25,526 nucleotides of DNA, from contig DATKDL010000186.1 in NCBI GenBank assembly GCA_035512695.1, positions 1 through 25,526 on the forward strand, in the 5' to 3' direction. The translations under genes were made by a program, and so were the position numbers. How positions within the stretch are numbered: position 1 is the first letter of the stretch; every line of letters begins with the position of its first letter. The notes below the pieces were generated by a model. That model was not told the origin of the DNA and did no database searches. It saw only the letters and a program-made list of their open reading frames with translations. Of this stretch, positions 12,311-20,329 are shown one piece after another. The DNA comes from DATDOR01 sp035512695 (lineage in GTDB: Bacteria > Chloroflexota > Anaerolineae > Anaerolineales > JABWBV01).

Positions 12311-14875
12311 ATGGAATTCATCTTGAACGGCCACCCCGAAACATACACCGGCGACCCGGAGCTGCCGCTGCTGACGTACCTGCGCGAGATCAAGGGGATC
12401 ACCTCCCCGAAGGACGGGTGTGCGCCGCAGGCGGCGTGCGGGTGCTGTGCGGTCCAACTCGACGACAAAGCGGTCCTGTCCTGCGTGGTCCCGATGAAAA
12501 AGGTGGCCGGGGGGAGGGTGACGACGGCGGAGGGGTTGGGGGCGTACCGGCGCGGGGTATATGCCGGGGCATTTGTGAGCGTGGGCGGGGTGCAGTGCGG
12601 GTTCTGCATCCCGGGGATCGTGATGCAGGCGCACGTCCTGGTCTCGAAGCACCCGGAGCCCAGCGAGGCGCAGATCCGCCAGGCGCTGACGCCGCATCTG
12701 TGCCGCTGCACGGGTTATCAGAAGATCGTCGAGGCGGTGGCGTGTGCGGCGGAGGCGATCCGGGCGGAGGAGGGGGTCCCGATCCCGGCGTCGCCGGGCC
12801 GCGTGGGGGACCGGTTGGCGAAGTACCGGGCGGCGGACCTGGTGCTGGGGGATCACGCCTACGTGGACGATCTGCGGATCGACGGCCTGCTGCACGGCGC
12901 CCTCGTTTTCAGCGCCCACCCCCGCGCCAACGTCCTGCGTATAGCCATAGATCGAGCCGCGGCGATGCCCGGCGTCGTCCGGGTCTTCACCGCCGCCGAT
13001 ATCCCCGGCGAACGCCGGCTCGGCCTGATCGTCGACGACTGGCCATTGATGGTCGCCGAAGGCGAGACGACCCGCTATATCGGCGATGTCCTGGCGCTCG
13101 TCATCGCCCGAAGCGAGGTCGAGGCCCGGGCCGCCGCCGCGGCGGTCGAAGTGGATACCGAAGTCCTCGATCCGGTCACCGGCCCCTTCGCCGCGCTGGC
13201 GGCGGACGCCCCGCGGCTGCACGCCGGCGGGAACGTCCTCTCCCGTTCGACGACGAGCCGCGGCGACGTCGAAGCCGCCCGCCGCGCTTCCGCCTTTATC
13301 TCAAAGGACCGCTACGAGACCCAGTTTATCGAACACGGCTTCCTGGAGCCGGAAGCCTCGATCGCGCTGCCCGACGGGGACCGGCTGCTGGTCTATTCAC
13401 AAGGCCAGGGGATCTTCGACGACCGCGACCAGATCGCCCGGATGCTCGGCGTCGATCCGGACCGGGTCCGCATCGTCCTGGTCCCCAACGGCGGCGCCTT
13501 CGGTGGGAAGGAAGACCTGGCCACCCAGGGCCACGCCGCGCTGGCCGCGCACCTGCTCGGCGCCCCGGTCAAGGTCAAACTCAACCGGGACGAATCGATC
13601 GCCTTCCACCCCAAGCGGCACCCGATCGTCATGGACTACGAGACCGGCTGCGATGCGGATGGGATGCTGACCTTCGTCAAGGTCCGCTTCGTCGGCGACA
13701 CCGGCGCGTACGCGTCGGTGGGGATGAAGGTGCTCGAACGCAGCGCCGGGCACGCGACCGGGGCCTATCACGTCCCGGTCACCGATGTCGAGGCGATCGC
13801 CGTCTACACCAACAACATCCCCTGTGGGGCGATGCGCGGTTTCGGGGTCAACCAGGCCGCCTTCGGGCTGGAGAGCTGCATCGACGACCTGTGCAAGCAG
13901 GGTGGGTTCGACCGCTGGCAGTTCCGCTATGACAACGCCCTGCAGGACGGCCACATGACCGCCACCGGACAGGTGATCGAAAGCGGCGCCGGCACCCGGG
14001 CCACCCTGCTGGCGGTCAAAGCGGCCTACGACGCGGCTCCGATCGCCGGGCTGGCCTGCGGGATCAAGAACACCGGCATCGGCAACGGGATGCCGGACGC
14101 CTCCGGCGCCCGGATCACGATCGAAGCCCCGGACCGGGTCGTCATCGACCACGGCTGGACCGAGATGGGCCAGGGCGTCCATACGATCGCGATCCAGGTA
14201 TTGGTGACGGAGACGGGGCTGCCACCGGAGATCATCGAGGTGCGGGTCGACACCGCCTCCGGCCAGGAGGCCGGGATGACGACGGCGTCGCGGGCCACCT
14301 CGCTGGTCGGGAACGCCATCATCGACGCCGCCCGAAAACTCCGGACTGATCTCAAGGAGCACTCGCTCGCAGAGCTGGTCGGCCGGCGTTACGACGGGAA
14401 ATGGATCGTCGATTGGACCACGAAACCGGGGGCGCTGGTCGAGAAGGTCTACACCCACTACTCCTACAGCTACGCCACCCAGCTCGTCATCCTGGACGAG
14501 GACGGGCAGATCATCAAGGTCGTCGCTGCGCACGACGCCGGGAAGATCTTCAACCCGACCCTTTTTGAGGGCCAGCTGGAGGGCTCGATCCACATGGGGT
14601 TGGGCTATGCGATTTCGGAGGAGCTCGTGATGGAAAACGGCCGCCCAAAGAGCACACGGCTGCGGCAGATGGGGATTTTACGGGCGAAGGAAATGCCCGA
14701 GATGGAGATCATCGGGGTCGAGGTGCCGGATCCGTACGGCCCGTACGGGGCCAAGGGGGTCGGCGAGATCGGGCTGGTCCCGACGGCGGGGGCGGTGGCG
14801 AACGCCCTGTTCCGGTTTGACGGGGTGCGGCGGACGCGGCTGCCGATGGAGATGCCCAGGGCCAGGGTAAAATAA
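12311..14875 (+). CDS. Fused [2Fe-2S]/molybdopterin hydroxylase, selenium-dependent xanthine dehydrogenase-like
   Basis: An 854-residue single-chain molybdenum hydroxylase without an FAD domain. The ferredoxin-like cluster has C37, C43, C46 and C58 (C-x5-C-x2-C-x11-C, one residue longer than the usual C-x4-C-x2-C). The second cluster has C96-x2-C99-x31-C131-x-C133. The molybdopterin part (about 170-854) shows GQGIFDDRDQ, FGGKEDL, AMRGFGVNQ with the substrate Arg, EMGQGVHT, and GVGEIGLVPT with the catalytic Glu. The length and the PMKKV segment resemble the Se-dependent xanthine dehydrogenase family; an aldehyde oxidoreductase is the alternative. It should hydroxylate a purine or aldehyde in the cytoplasm, passing electrons to an external acceptor. 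ATG at 12311 has AAGGAA 6 bases upstream. An in-frame ATG at 12254 lies in the palindrome and is rejected. No Mo-cofactor maturation or selenium genes are nearby. Third-base usage shifts along the gene. Confidence 0.88.
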   Translation: MEFILNGHPETYTGDPELPLLTYLREIKGITSPKDGCAPQAACGCCAVQLDDKAVLSCVVPMKKVAGGRVTTAEGLGAYRRGVYAGAFVSVGGVQCGFCIPGIVMQAHVLVSKHPEPSEAQIRQALTPHLCRCTGYQKIVEAVACAAEAIRAEEGVPIPASPGRVGDRLAKYRAADLVLGDHAYVDDLRIDGLLHGALVFSAHPRANVLRIAIDRAAAMPGVVRVFTAADIPGERRLGLIVDDWPLMVAEGETTRYIGDVLALVIARSEVEARAAAAAVEVDTEVLDPVTGPFAALAADAPRLHAGGNVLSRSTTSRGDVEAARRASAFISKDRYETQFIEHGFLEPEASIALPDGDRLLVYSQGQGIFDDRDQIARMLGVDPDRVRIVLVPNGGAFGGKEDLATQGHAALAAHLLGAPVKVKLNRDESIAFHPKRHPIVMDYETGCDADGMLTFVKVRFVGDTGAYASVGMKVLERSAGHATGAYHVPVTDVEAIAVYTNNIPCGAMRGFGVNQAAFGLESCIDDLCKQGGFDRWQFRYDNALQDGHMTATGQVIESGAGTRATLLAVKAAYDAAPIAGLACGIKNTGIGNGMPDASGARITIEAPDRVVIDHGWTEMGQGVHTIAIQVLVTETGLPPEIIEVRVDTASGQEAGMTTASRATSLVGNAIIDAARKLRTDLKEHSLAELVGRRYDGKWIVDWTTKPGALVEKVYTHYSYSYATQLVILDEDGQIIKVVAAHDAGKIFNPTLFEGQLEGSIHMGLGYAISEELVMENGRPKSTRLRQMGILRAKEMPEMEIIGVEVPDPYGPYGAKGVGEIGLVPTAGAVANALFRFDGVRRTRLPMEMPRARVK

Positions 14876-14942
14876 CCCCATCGCCGGGGCAATGTCTCGG
14901 CGAAGGCGAGGTCGGTGTCTTTTAATGAGGGGGAGGAGTTCA
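14876..14942. other. Short gap between convergent genes
   Basis: These 67 bases separate the hydroxylase from the convergent histidine kinase. I see only a weak 6-base stem (TCGCCG with CGGCGA near 14880-14905) and a TTTT after it. This contrasts with the strong bidirectional terminators at the two other convergent junctions. Confidence 0.5.
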
Positions 14943-15890
14943 TTACATACCCGGCAATTTAAAGTAGAACGTACTCCCCTTCCCCGGTTCGCTTTCGACG
15001 CCGTATTCGCCGCCGAGTTTTTCGAGGACCCGGCGGACGATCGCCAGGCCGAGGCCGTGGCCGTCGGTGCGGCCGTGGTCGAGACGGGTGAATTCGATGA
15101 AGAGTTTGTCCTGGTCCTCCGGCGGGATGCCGTGGCCGTTGTCGCAGACGGAAAACCGGACGAAATCCCCTTCCGGCTCGGCCTCCAGGACCACCCTGGG
15201 CGGGGAGCCGCCGTACTTGATCCCGTTGGTAATGTAGTTCACCAGGACCTGTTCGATCCAGGGTGCGTACCCGAGCGCCGGGGGCCACCTGGAAGGAACC
15301 ACGATCTCCGCTTTCGCCTGGGCGATCGTCTGCTCCAACCGCTTCTCGATGTTGGCCATGATCTGGTCCATCGGCAGCGGTCCGATCTCGGCTTTCTGAA
15401 TCCCGACGCTCGCCAGGACCAGGATCGAATCGATGATCTCGCTCATCTTCTCCGCCGCTTCTTCGATCTCACCCGCAATATAGACCGGATCCCCTTCGAC
15501 TTTGTCGTTGTGCACACGCAGCAGGTAGGTGTAACCGAGGATCGCTGCGATCGGGGTCTTGAGATCGTGGGCGACGGTGAAGGAGAACGCTTCGAGGTCT
15601 TTGTATCGCAGCTCGAGTTCTTCGTTGACCTGCCGGAGAGCCTCGTTTTGCGCCACGTTCCAGGCGCGGTATTCTTTGAGCGTCCAGGAAAGAAAAGCCC
15701 CGGTGGCCGTCGCCACCAGGGCGATGACGGCGAGCACGGCGAGATCGACCCCGCCGCTCGTCGCAAGCATAATGGCGATCGCGGCCAGCAGGGCGGCCAG
15801 GTTGAAAGCGACGACGATCTTCCAGGGCCGGTTGAGGAACTTCAAAATCGGCGGCGTGCGGTGCGAGATCACGCTTAAAGGGGGGAGCAT
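14943..15890 (-). CDS. Intramembrane-type sensor histidine kinase
   Basis: A 315-residue kinase. Two transmembrane helices (about 23-43 and 48-70) are joined by a loop of only about five residues, so it has no extracytoplasmic sensor domain. There is no HAMP; a coiled linker (about 72-100) leads to HisKA with VAHDLKTPI and His108. The ATPase domain has NYITNGIKYG (218-227), DNGHGIP (250-256) and GHGLGL (277-282), all intact. This is the layout of Bce-type intramembrane-sensing kinases that rely on an ABC permease for sensing. It is the last gene of the ABC operon, 7 bases after the ATPase stop. No response regulator follows. The ATG has no ribosome binding site and is probably translated by coupling. 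A TATAAT overlapping the upstream stop codon is noted but may be chance. Confidence 0.92.
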   Translation of the reverse strand: MLPPLSVISHRTPPILKFLNRPWKIVVAFNLAALLAAIAIMLATSGGVDLAVLAVIALVATATGAFLSWTLKEYRAWNVAQNEALRQVNEELELRYKDLEAFSFTVAHDLKTPIAAILGYTYLLRVHNDKVEGDPVYIAGEIEEAAEKMSEIIDSILVLASVGIQKAEIGPLPMDQIMANIEKRLEQTIAQAKAEIVVPSRWPPALGYAPWIEQVLVNYITNGIKYGGSPPRVVLEAEPEGDFVRFSVCDNGHGIPPEDQDKLFIEFTRLDHGRTDGHGLGLAIVRRVLEKLGGEYGVESEPGKGSTFYFKLPGM

Positions 15891-15897
15891 GTGATTA

Positions 15898-17592
15898 TTA
15901 TACGTAATCTTCTACCAGCCGCCCATCTTGCAGCTCAAATACCACATCTGCCGCGCCGTGCACATTCACGTCGTGGCTGGCGACGAGGACGGTCACACCG
16001 CTGTCCGCCGCAACGCGCTTGAGCAGCGCGATGATGATCGCTCCCGTGGCCGTGTCCAGCTGGCCGGTCGGTTCGTCCGCCAGCAGCAGCCCAGGCCGGT
16101 TCACCAGCGCCCGGGCGATCGCCACCCGCTGCTGCTCGCCGCCCGACAGCTCGAACGTCCGGTGATCGATCCGCTCCGACAGCCCGACCAGCCCGAGCAC
16201 TTCCCGCACCCGCTCGCGCCGGACCCGGCCCGGGGTCCGAACCATCCGCAGCGGGACCTCGACGTTCTCGCCCGCGGAAAGATACGGGAGCAGCCCGAAG
16301 GTCTGGTAGACAAACCCGATCCGTTCCCGCCGCAGCCGGATCCTCTGTCCTGTGGACAGGGTGGCCAGGTCCTCCTCTCCGAAATACACCTTCCCGCCGG
16401 TCGGCTCGTCCAACCCGGCGATCAGGTTCAGCAGCGTCGTCTTGCCGGAGCCCGAGCGCCCCTTCAACACCGCCAGCGCGCCCGGGGGGATCTCGAACGA
16501 CACGCCGTCCACGGCGCGAATCTCCTCGACCCCCAGGTAGAAGGTCCGGTCAACGTCCTCGCAGCGGATCGCAACGCCCTGGCCGGTCATCGCCGGTTGA
16601 ACCTCATCCTGGGGTCGCTCCGCCTCACCGCCGTCCCCGTACGGATCGGTCCCTGCGGAACGCAGAAAAGCCCGCATACTCGGCGGTTTCCAAAAGACCC
16701 CGTCGGTCGATCCGCCCGGTCCCCGCACGGCTTCGGGCGCCTCCGCCCACACGCTGACGTGGTCGCTCTCCAGCTTCACTTTGACCCGATCCTTCAGGGA
16801 AAGTTCGTCCAGGTACGGCCGCGGGATCTGGAGCCGGCCGGCGGCGTCCATGATGACCCATTCCTCCTCGCTGATCATCCCCTCCCGGTCAAAGGTCCGC
16901 CGGACCTCGGTGCTGGTGCGCCCATCCCGGATGGCGATCACTCGATCGACCCGGGCGGCGATCTTGGGATCGTGGGTGACGATGACGATCGTCGTGCCCA
17001 TGTCCCGGTTGATCCGGCGCAGGGCGGCGAAGACCTCGTCGGCCGACTCGGTGTCGATCTGCCCGGTCAGTTCGTCCCCCAATAGCAGGGCCGGGTGGTT
17101 CGCCAGCGCGATGGCGAGCGCCACGCGCTGCTGCTGCCCGCCGGACAGCCGCTCCGGGCGGAAGTTGGCCCGGTCGGACAGCATGACCCGGTCGAGCAGC
17201 TCCAGCGCCCGCTTCTTCCGGGCGGCCGTCCCCACCCCGGCCAGCAGCATCGGCAGCTCGACGTTCTCCCGCGCCGTCAGGTACGGCAGCAGGTTCCGGG
17301 AGGGCTGCTGCCAGACGAACCCGACCATGTCCCGCTTGTACTCGACCCGGTCGGCTTCCCCCATTTTCAACAGGTCCCGCCCGGCTACGACGAGCCGTCC
17401 CGCGCTCGGCACGTCCAGCCCGCCGAGCAGGTTGAGCAGGGTCGATTTCCCCGCGCCGGATGGGCCGATCAGGGCGATCGTCTCGCCGGCCCGCACCTCC
17501 AGGTCCAGGCCCTGCAGGGCGACGACTTCCAGGTCGGCGACTTTGTAAATTTTTACGAGGTTGTCACACAGAACGATTCGCTCTTTATCCAT
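15898..17592 (-). CDS. Tandem ABC ATPase with an AbrB-like domain between the two cassettes
   Basis: A 564-residue protein holding two LolD/MacB-type nucleotide-binding domains. Cassette 1 (about 5-235) has Walker A GPSGAGKST (43-51), signature LSGGQQQR (149-156), Walker B ALLLGDE (168-174) and the H-loop His207. Cassette 2 (about 340-562) has GRSGSGKTT (378-386), LSGGEQQR (482-489), LLLADE (502-507) and His540. Both sites look catalytically competent. Between them, residues about 244-282 (WVIMDAAGRLQIPRPYL, then DRVKVKLESDHVSVW) match a swapped-hairpin AbrB/MazE-like fold, followed by a loose linker (285-337). It should power the two permeases encoded just upstream, giving one fused ATPase for a heterodimeric transporter. 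ATG at 17592 has AAAGGA 6-7 bases before it and starts 15 bases after the permease stop. Confidence 0.93.
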   Translation of the reverse strand: MDKERIVLCDNLVKIYKVADLEVVALQGLDLEVRAGETIALIGPSGAGKSTLLNLLGGLDVPSAGRLVVAGRDLLKMGEADRVEYKRDMVGFVWQQPSRNLLPYLTARENVELPMLLAGVGTAARKKRALELLDRVMLSDRANFRPERLSGGQQQRVALAIALANHPALLLGDELTGQIDTESADEVFAALRRINRDMGTTIVIVTHDPKIAARVDRVIAIRDGRTSTEVRRTFDREGMISEEEWVIMDAAGRLQIPRPYLDELSLKDRVKVKLESDHVSVWAEAPEAVRGPGGSTDGVFWKPPSMRAFLRSAGTDPYGDGGEAERPQDEVQPAMTGQGVAIRCEDVDRTFYLGVEEIRAVDGVSFEIPPGALAVLKGRSGSGKTTLLNLIAGLDEPTGGKVYFGEEDLATLSTGQRIRLRRERIGFVYQTFGLLPYLSAGENVEVPLRMVRTPGRVRRERVREVLGLVGLSERIDHRTFELSGGEQQRVAIARALVNRPGLLLADEPTGQLDTATGAIIIALLKRVAADSGVTVLVASHDVNVHGAADVVFELQDGRLVEDYV

Positions 17593-17607
17593 ATTTGGTC
17601 CTTTGAG

Positions 17608-20319
17608 TCACTCTCCACTTAACCTCAAACTTCTTTGCAACCCGACCCGCATCAGCGCAAACACCGAGATCAGCAAGGCCAGCGCATAGGCCGCCGCCAG
17701 CAGACCGAAGACCTCTCCGATCGCGCCCCAGTCCAGGACGATCCGTACCACGTCCGCCCCGGAGAGGGCGTTGGCGAAGACGCGCGAGAGGAACGGCCGC
17801 ATGACGGCCGACAGCCCGACGCCGACCGCCGTCCCGGAAGCCAGCCCCAGGACCATGACGATCAGCCCCTCCGCGACGAGCAGCGACAGGAGCTGAAACC
17901 CCGACAGGCCGCCGGCGCGCAGGATGCCGAACTCCAGGGCCCGCCTCTCGGCCGTGAAGTAATGCGCCAGCAAGAACCCGGCGACGCTCAGGACGGACAT
18001 GATCACGGCGTTCAACGCAAAGGCCCGCTTCCCGCCCTCGGCCAGGATATTGGCCCGGAAACGAGCCAGCTGCGCCGCCGAATCCCCGTACACCTCCAGG
18101 CGGTTCGGAAAATGCGCCGCGACCGCCGCATACCGTTCGGGGTCGATCGCAAGCCAGGCTTCACCCTGGGCGAGTTTGACGTCCGCCAGCCGGACCCAAT
18201 CCGCCGTGCCGCGGGTGCTCACGATGATGAAATCCTCACCCGCCGTCGGGAACTCCTCGATGATCCCGCGCGCATCGAATGTGAGGAATTGCTGGCTGAA
18301 CTGGTGCTCCCATTCGGTCTCGAGCCCCGCTTCGGCGGGCAGCGCGGAGCGGGAAAAAATGGCGGGCGGGTGTCCCGTATCGGTTGGGGCTGCCAGCAGT
18401 TCCATCAACCGTTCGATCGAGACATCCCCTCCAGTGCCTTCCGGATACCATGCGACCCGGGCGAAGCTCTCCGGATCGACCGCCAGCAGGGTGACGAACC
18501 GGCCGTTGGGGCCCTGCACCCGCATCCGGTAAACCGGCGAGACGGTCCGGACCCCGTCGATCGCCGCGATCCCGGACAGCGGCGTCCAGGTGGTCGACAC
18601 CCGCAGATCCGCCCCGGAAAGGTAATGGGCGATCTCGACCTGGCGCAGGTCGAGCGAATCCCGGAAGCTGATCGAGAAGACGGTCAGCCCGGCAGCCAGG
18701 GAAATCAGCAGGACGATCCGGCTCGCGCCGACCGGTTCGCGCGCCAGCCGGGCCAGCCCGATCGGCAGGATCAGCCCGCGCCCCCGCTGCGCATAGGCGT
18801 GGACCGCCTGCAGGACGACCGGGAACACGCGCAGAAACGCCAGCGCAACCGCGACCAGGAGCAACGAAGGCCCCAACAGCAGCAGCGGATCGGCCAGGTC
18901 CGAATCGCCCAGGGCGTTGAGAATGAACGACCCGCTCTCGGAGAGCTGCCAGTAAGCCAGGGCGCTCATGACGAGCAGGAAGAGATCCAGGTTGTTCCGC
19001 TGCCAGGCGCTCAGCCGGGCCGGGCGCGCTCGTTCCCGCTGCTGCTCGACCATCCCGCGGCCGGTCAGCGCAAAACCCGGGAGCACGAACGCGATCCAGC
19101 CGATCAGGGCGGCCGCGGTGGCGAGCAGCCAGGCGTCCTGGCCGGGCGATGGTGCGGTTCCAGGCCCCGGGATAACCCCGGTCGTGGTCCAGGCCGCCCA
19201 GCGCGCGGCGGCGAACCCGACCAGCAGCGGGCCGAGCAGCGCGGCCCCGGGGATCGCCAGGACAAAGCCTTCCATGGCCAGGACGGTCATCACCTGCCGG
19301 CGCCGGGCACCGCGGCCGGCCAGGGCGGCGATCTCGGTCCGTGAGCGGTCCAGCATGAACGAGGTGATCATCCCCAGCGTGTAAAAGACGAAAATCAACG
19401 CCTGGGCGGCCAACAGCAGCAGGGTGATCCGGGCGATCCGAAGATCGGCCAGGTAGCTTTCCAGGATCAGCGGGATCCCGGTCGTCAGTTCGACCCCATA
19501 GAGGGAAAACCCGGCCTGGGCGTTCTCGATCCCCGCCCGGATCCGGTCGGCGTTTTCGGGCCGGATCAGGTCCTGGTCGACCAGGAGACGCCAGTACCGA
19601 AGCGCCCCGGGGATATAGGCGCCCATGCTGTTCGGGTTCAGGAGCAACGGAGTGGTGATGATGTCATCGTTGAGACCGGGCACGACCTCCAACACAAAAG
19701 GCCGCGGGTCGGCAAACCAGCGATCGTCTCCCGGATCGACGGCTTCGACGATCCCGACGATCCGGAACTCGAGCCCATCGCCTTCCGAGAAGATGACGTC
19801 GCCCACCTGCAGTCCGGATTCGTCGGCCGCGGTCCGCCCGATCGCGGCTTCGAGCTGCTGCGGTTCGAGCAGGGCCGCGGCGCCGGTCAGCTCCGGCAGG
19901 TGGTCCGGATAACGCCCATCGAGCAGGACCGTGTCGCGCGCCAGGCTGTTGAACGACCAGAGCCGGATCGGCGTGCGCGGCGCTTCCGGGTCGGTCTCAC
20001 CGTTCACCGCGAGATATGCGTTGAGCTCGTATTCCCGCACCTCGACCTGCCCGGTCACCAGGAAGCCGAGCGTGTCGATCAGCACCTGGTTCAGGGCGGC
20101 GTTGAACGTCGTCACGCTCGGCGGGGCGGTCAGGAGGATGTTGCGGCTGAACGCCGGCTCGTCGGCCTGGGTGCGCGCCAGGCTCTGCGCCGCGATCTGC
20201 TGGGCGTACACCGGGAGCCCGGCCGCGATCGCGCCGGCCAGCACGAGGCCGGTGAAGACCAGCAGATTGATCCGCCAATGGCGGATAAGGCGCCGGAAGG
20301 AGAAGCTGATCAGGAACAC
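17608..20319 (-). CDS. FtsX/MacB-type ABC transporter permease (second of the pair)
   Basis: A 903-residue integral membrane protein. TM1 (about 17-37) is followed by a large extracytoplasmic domain (about 40-290), then FtsX-type helices starting at about 298-322 with the cytoplasmic segment RTEIAALAGRGARRRQV. After a central cluster of helices comes a second extracytoplasmic domain. The C-terminal FtsX core has RALEFGILRAGGLSGFQLL. The duplicated FtsX cores and two exposed domains fit the lipoprotein-release or antimicrobial-peptide class, which works on envelope substrates rather than small-molecule uptake. The start is GTG at 20319, 10 bases after the previous TGA, with AGCGGA 6 bases upstream. 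It is about 200 residues shorter than its partner but built alike. Confidence 0.9.
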   Translation of the reverse strand: MFLISFSFRRLIRHWRINLLVFTGLVLAGAIAAGLPVYAQQIAAQSLARTQADEPAFSRNILLTAPPSVTTFNAALNQVLIDTLGFLVTGQVEVREYELNAYLAVNGETDPEAPRTPIRLWSFNSLARDTVLLDGRYPDHLPELTGAAALLEPQQLEAAIGRTAADESGLQVGDVIFSEGDGLEFRIVGIVEAVDPGDDRWFADPRPFVLEVVPGLNDDIITTPLLLNPNSMGAYIPGALRYWRLLVDQDLIRPENADRIRAGIENAQAGFSLYGVELTTGIPLILESYLADLRIARITLLLLAAQALIFVFYTLGMITSFMLDRSRTEIAALAGRGARRRQVMTVLAMEGFVLAIPGAALLGPLLVGFAAARWAAWTTTGVIPGPGTAPSPGQDAWLLATAAALIGWIAFVLPGFALTGRGMVEQQRERARPARLSAWQRNNLDLFLLVMSALAYWQLSESGSFILNALGDSDLADPLLLLGPSLLLVAVALAFLRVFPVVLQAVHAYAQRGRGLILPIGLARLAREPVGASRIVLLISLAAGLTVFSISFRDSLDLRQVEIAHYLSGADLRVSTTWTPLSGIAAIDGVRTVSPVYRMRVQGPNGRFVTLLAVDPESFARVAWYPEGTGGDVSIERLMELLAAPTDTGHPPAIFSRSALPAEAGLETEWEHQFSQQFLTFDARGIIEEFPTAGEDFIIVSTRGTADWVRLADVKLAQGEAWLAIDPERYAAVAAHFPNRLEVYGDSAAQLARFRANILAEGGKRAFALNAVIMSVLSVAGFLLAHYFTAERRALEFGILRAGGLSGFQLLSLLVAEGLIVMVLGLASGTAVGVGLSAVMRPFLSRVFANALSGADVVRIVLDWGAIGEVFGLLAAAYALALLISVFALMRVGLQRSLRLSGE

Positions 20320-20329
20320 GGGTTTCCGC

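Noticed and set aside
12262..13932. 556-codon plus-strand frame overlapping the molybdenum hydroxylase in another frame
   Set aside because: Its translation is almost all Arg, Gly, Pro and Asp, and the other frame encodes a clear enzyme.
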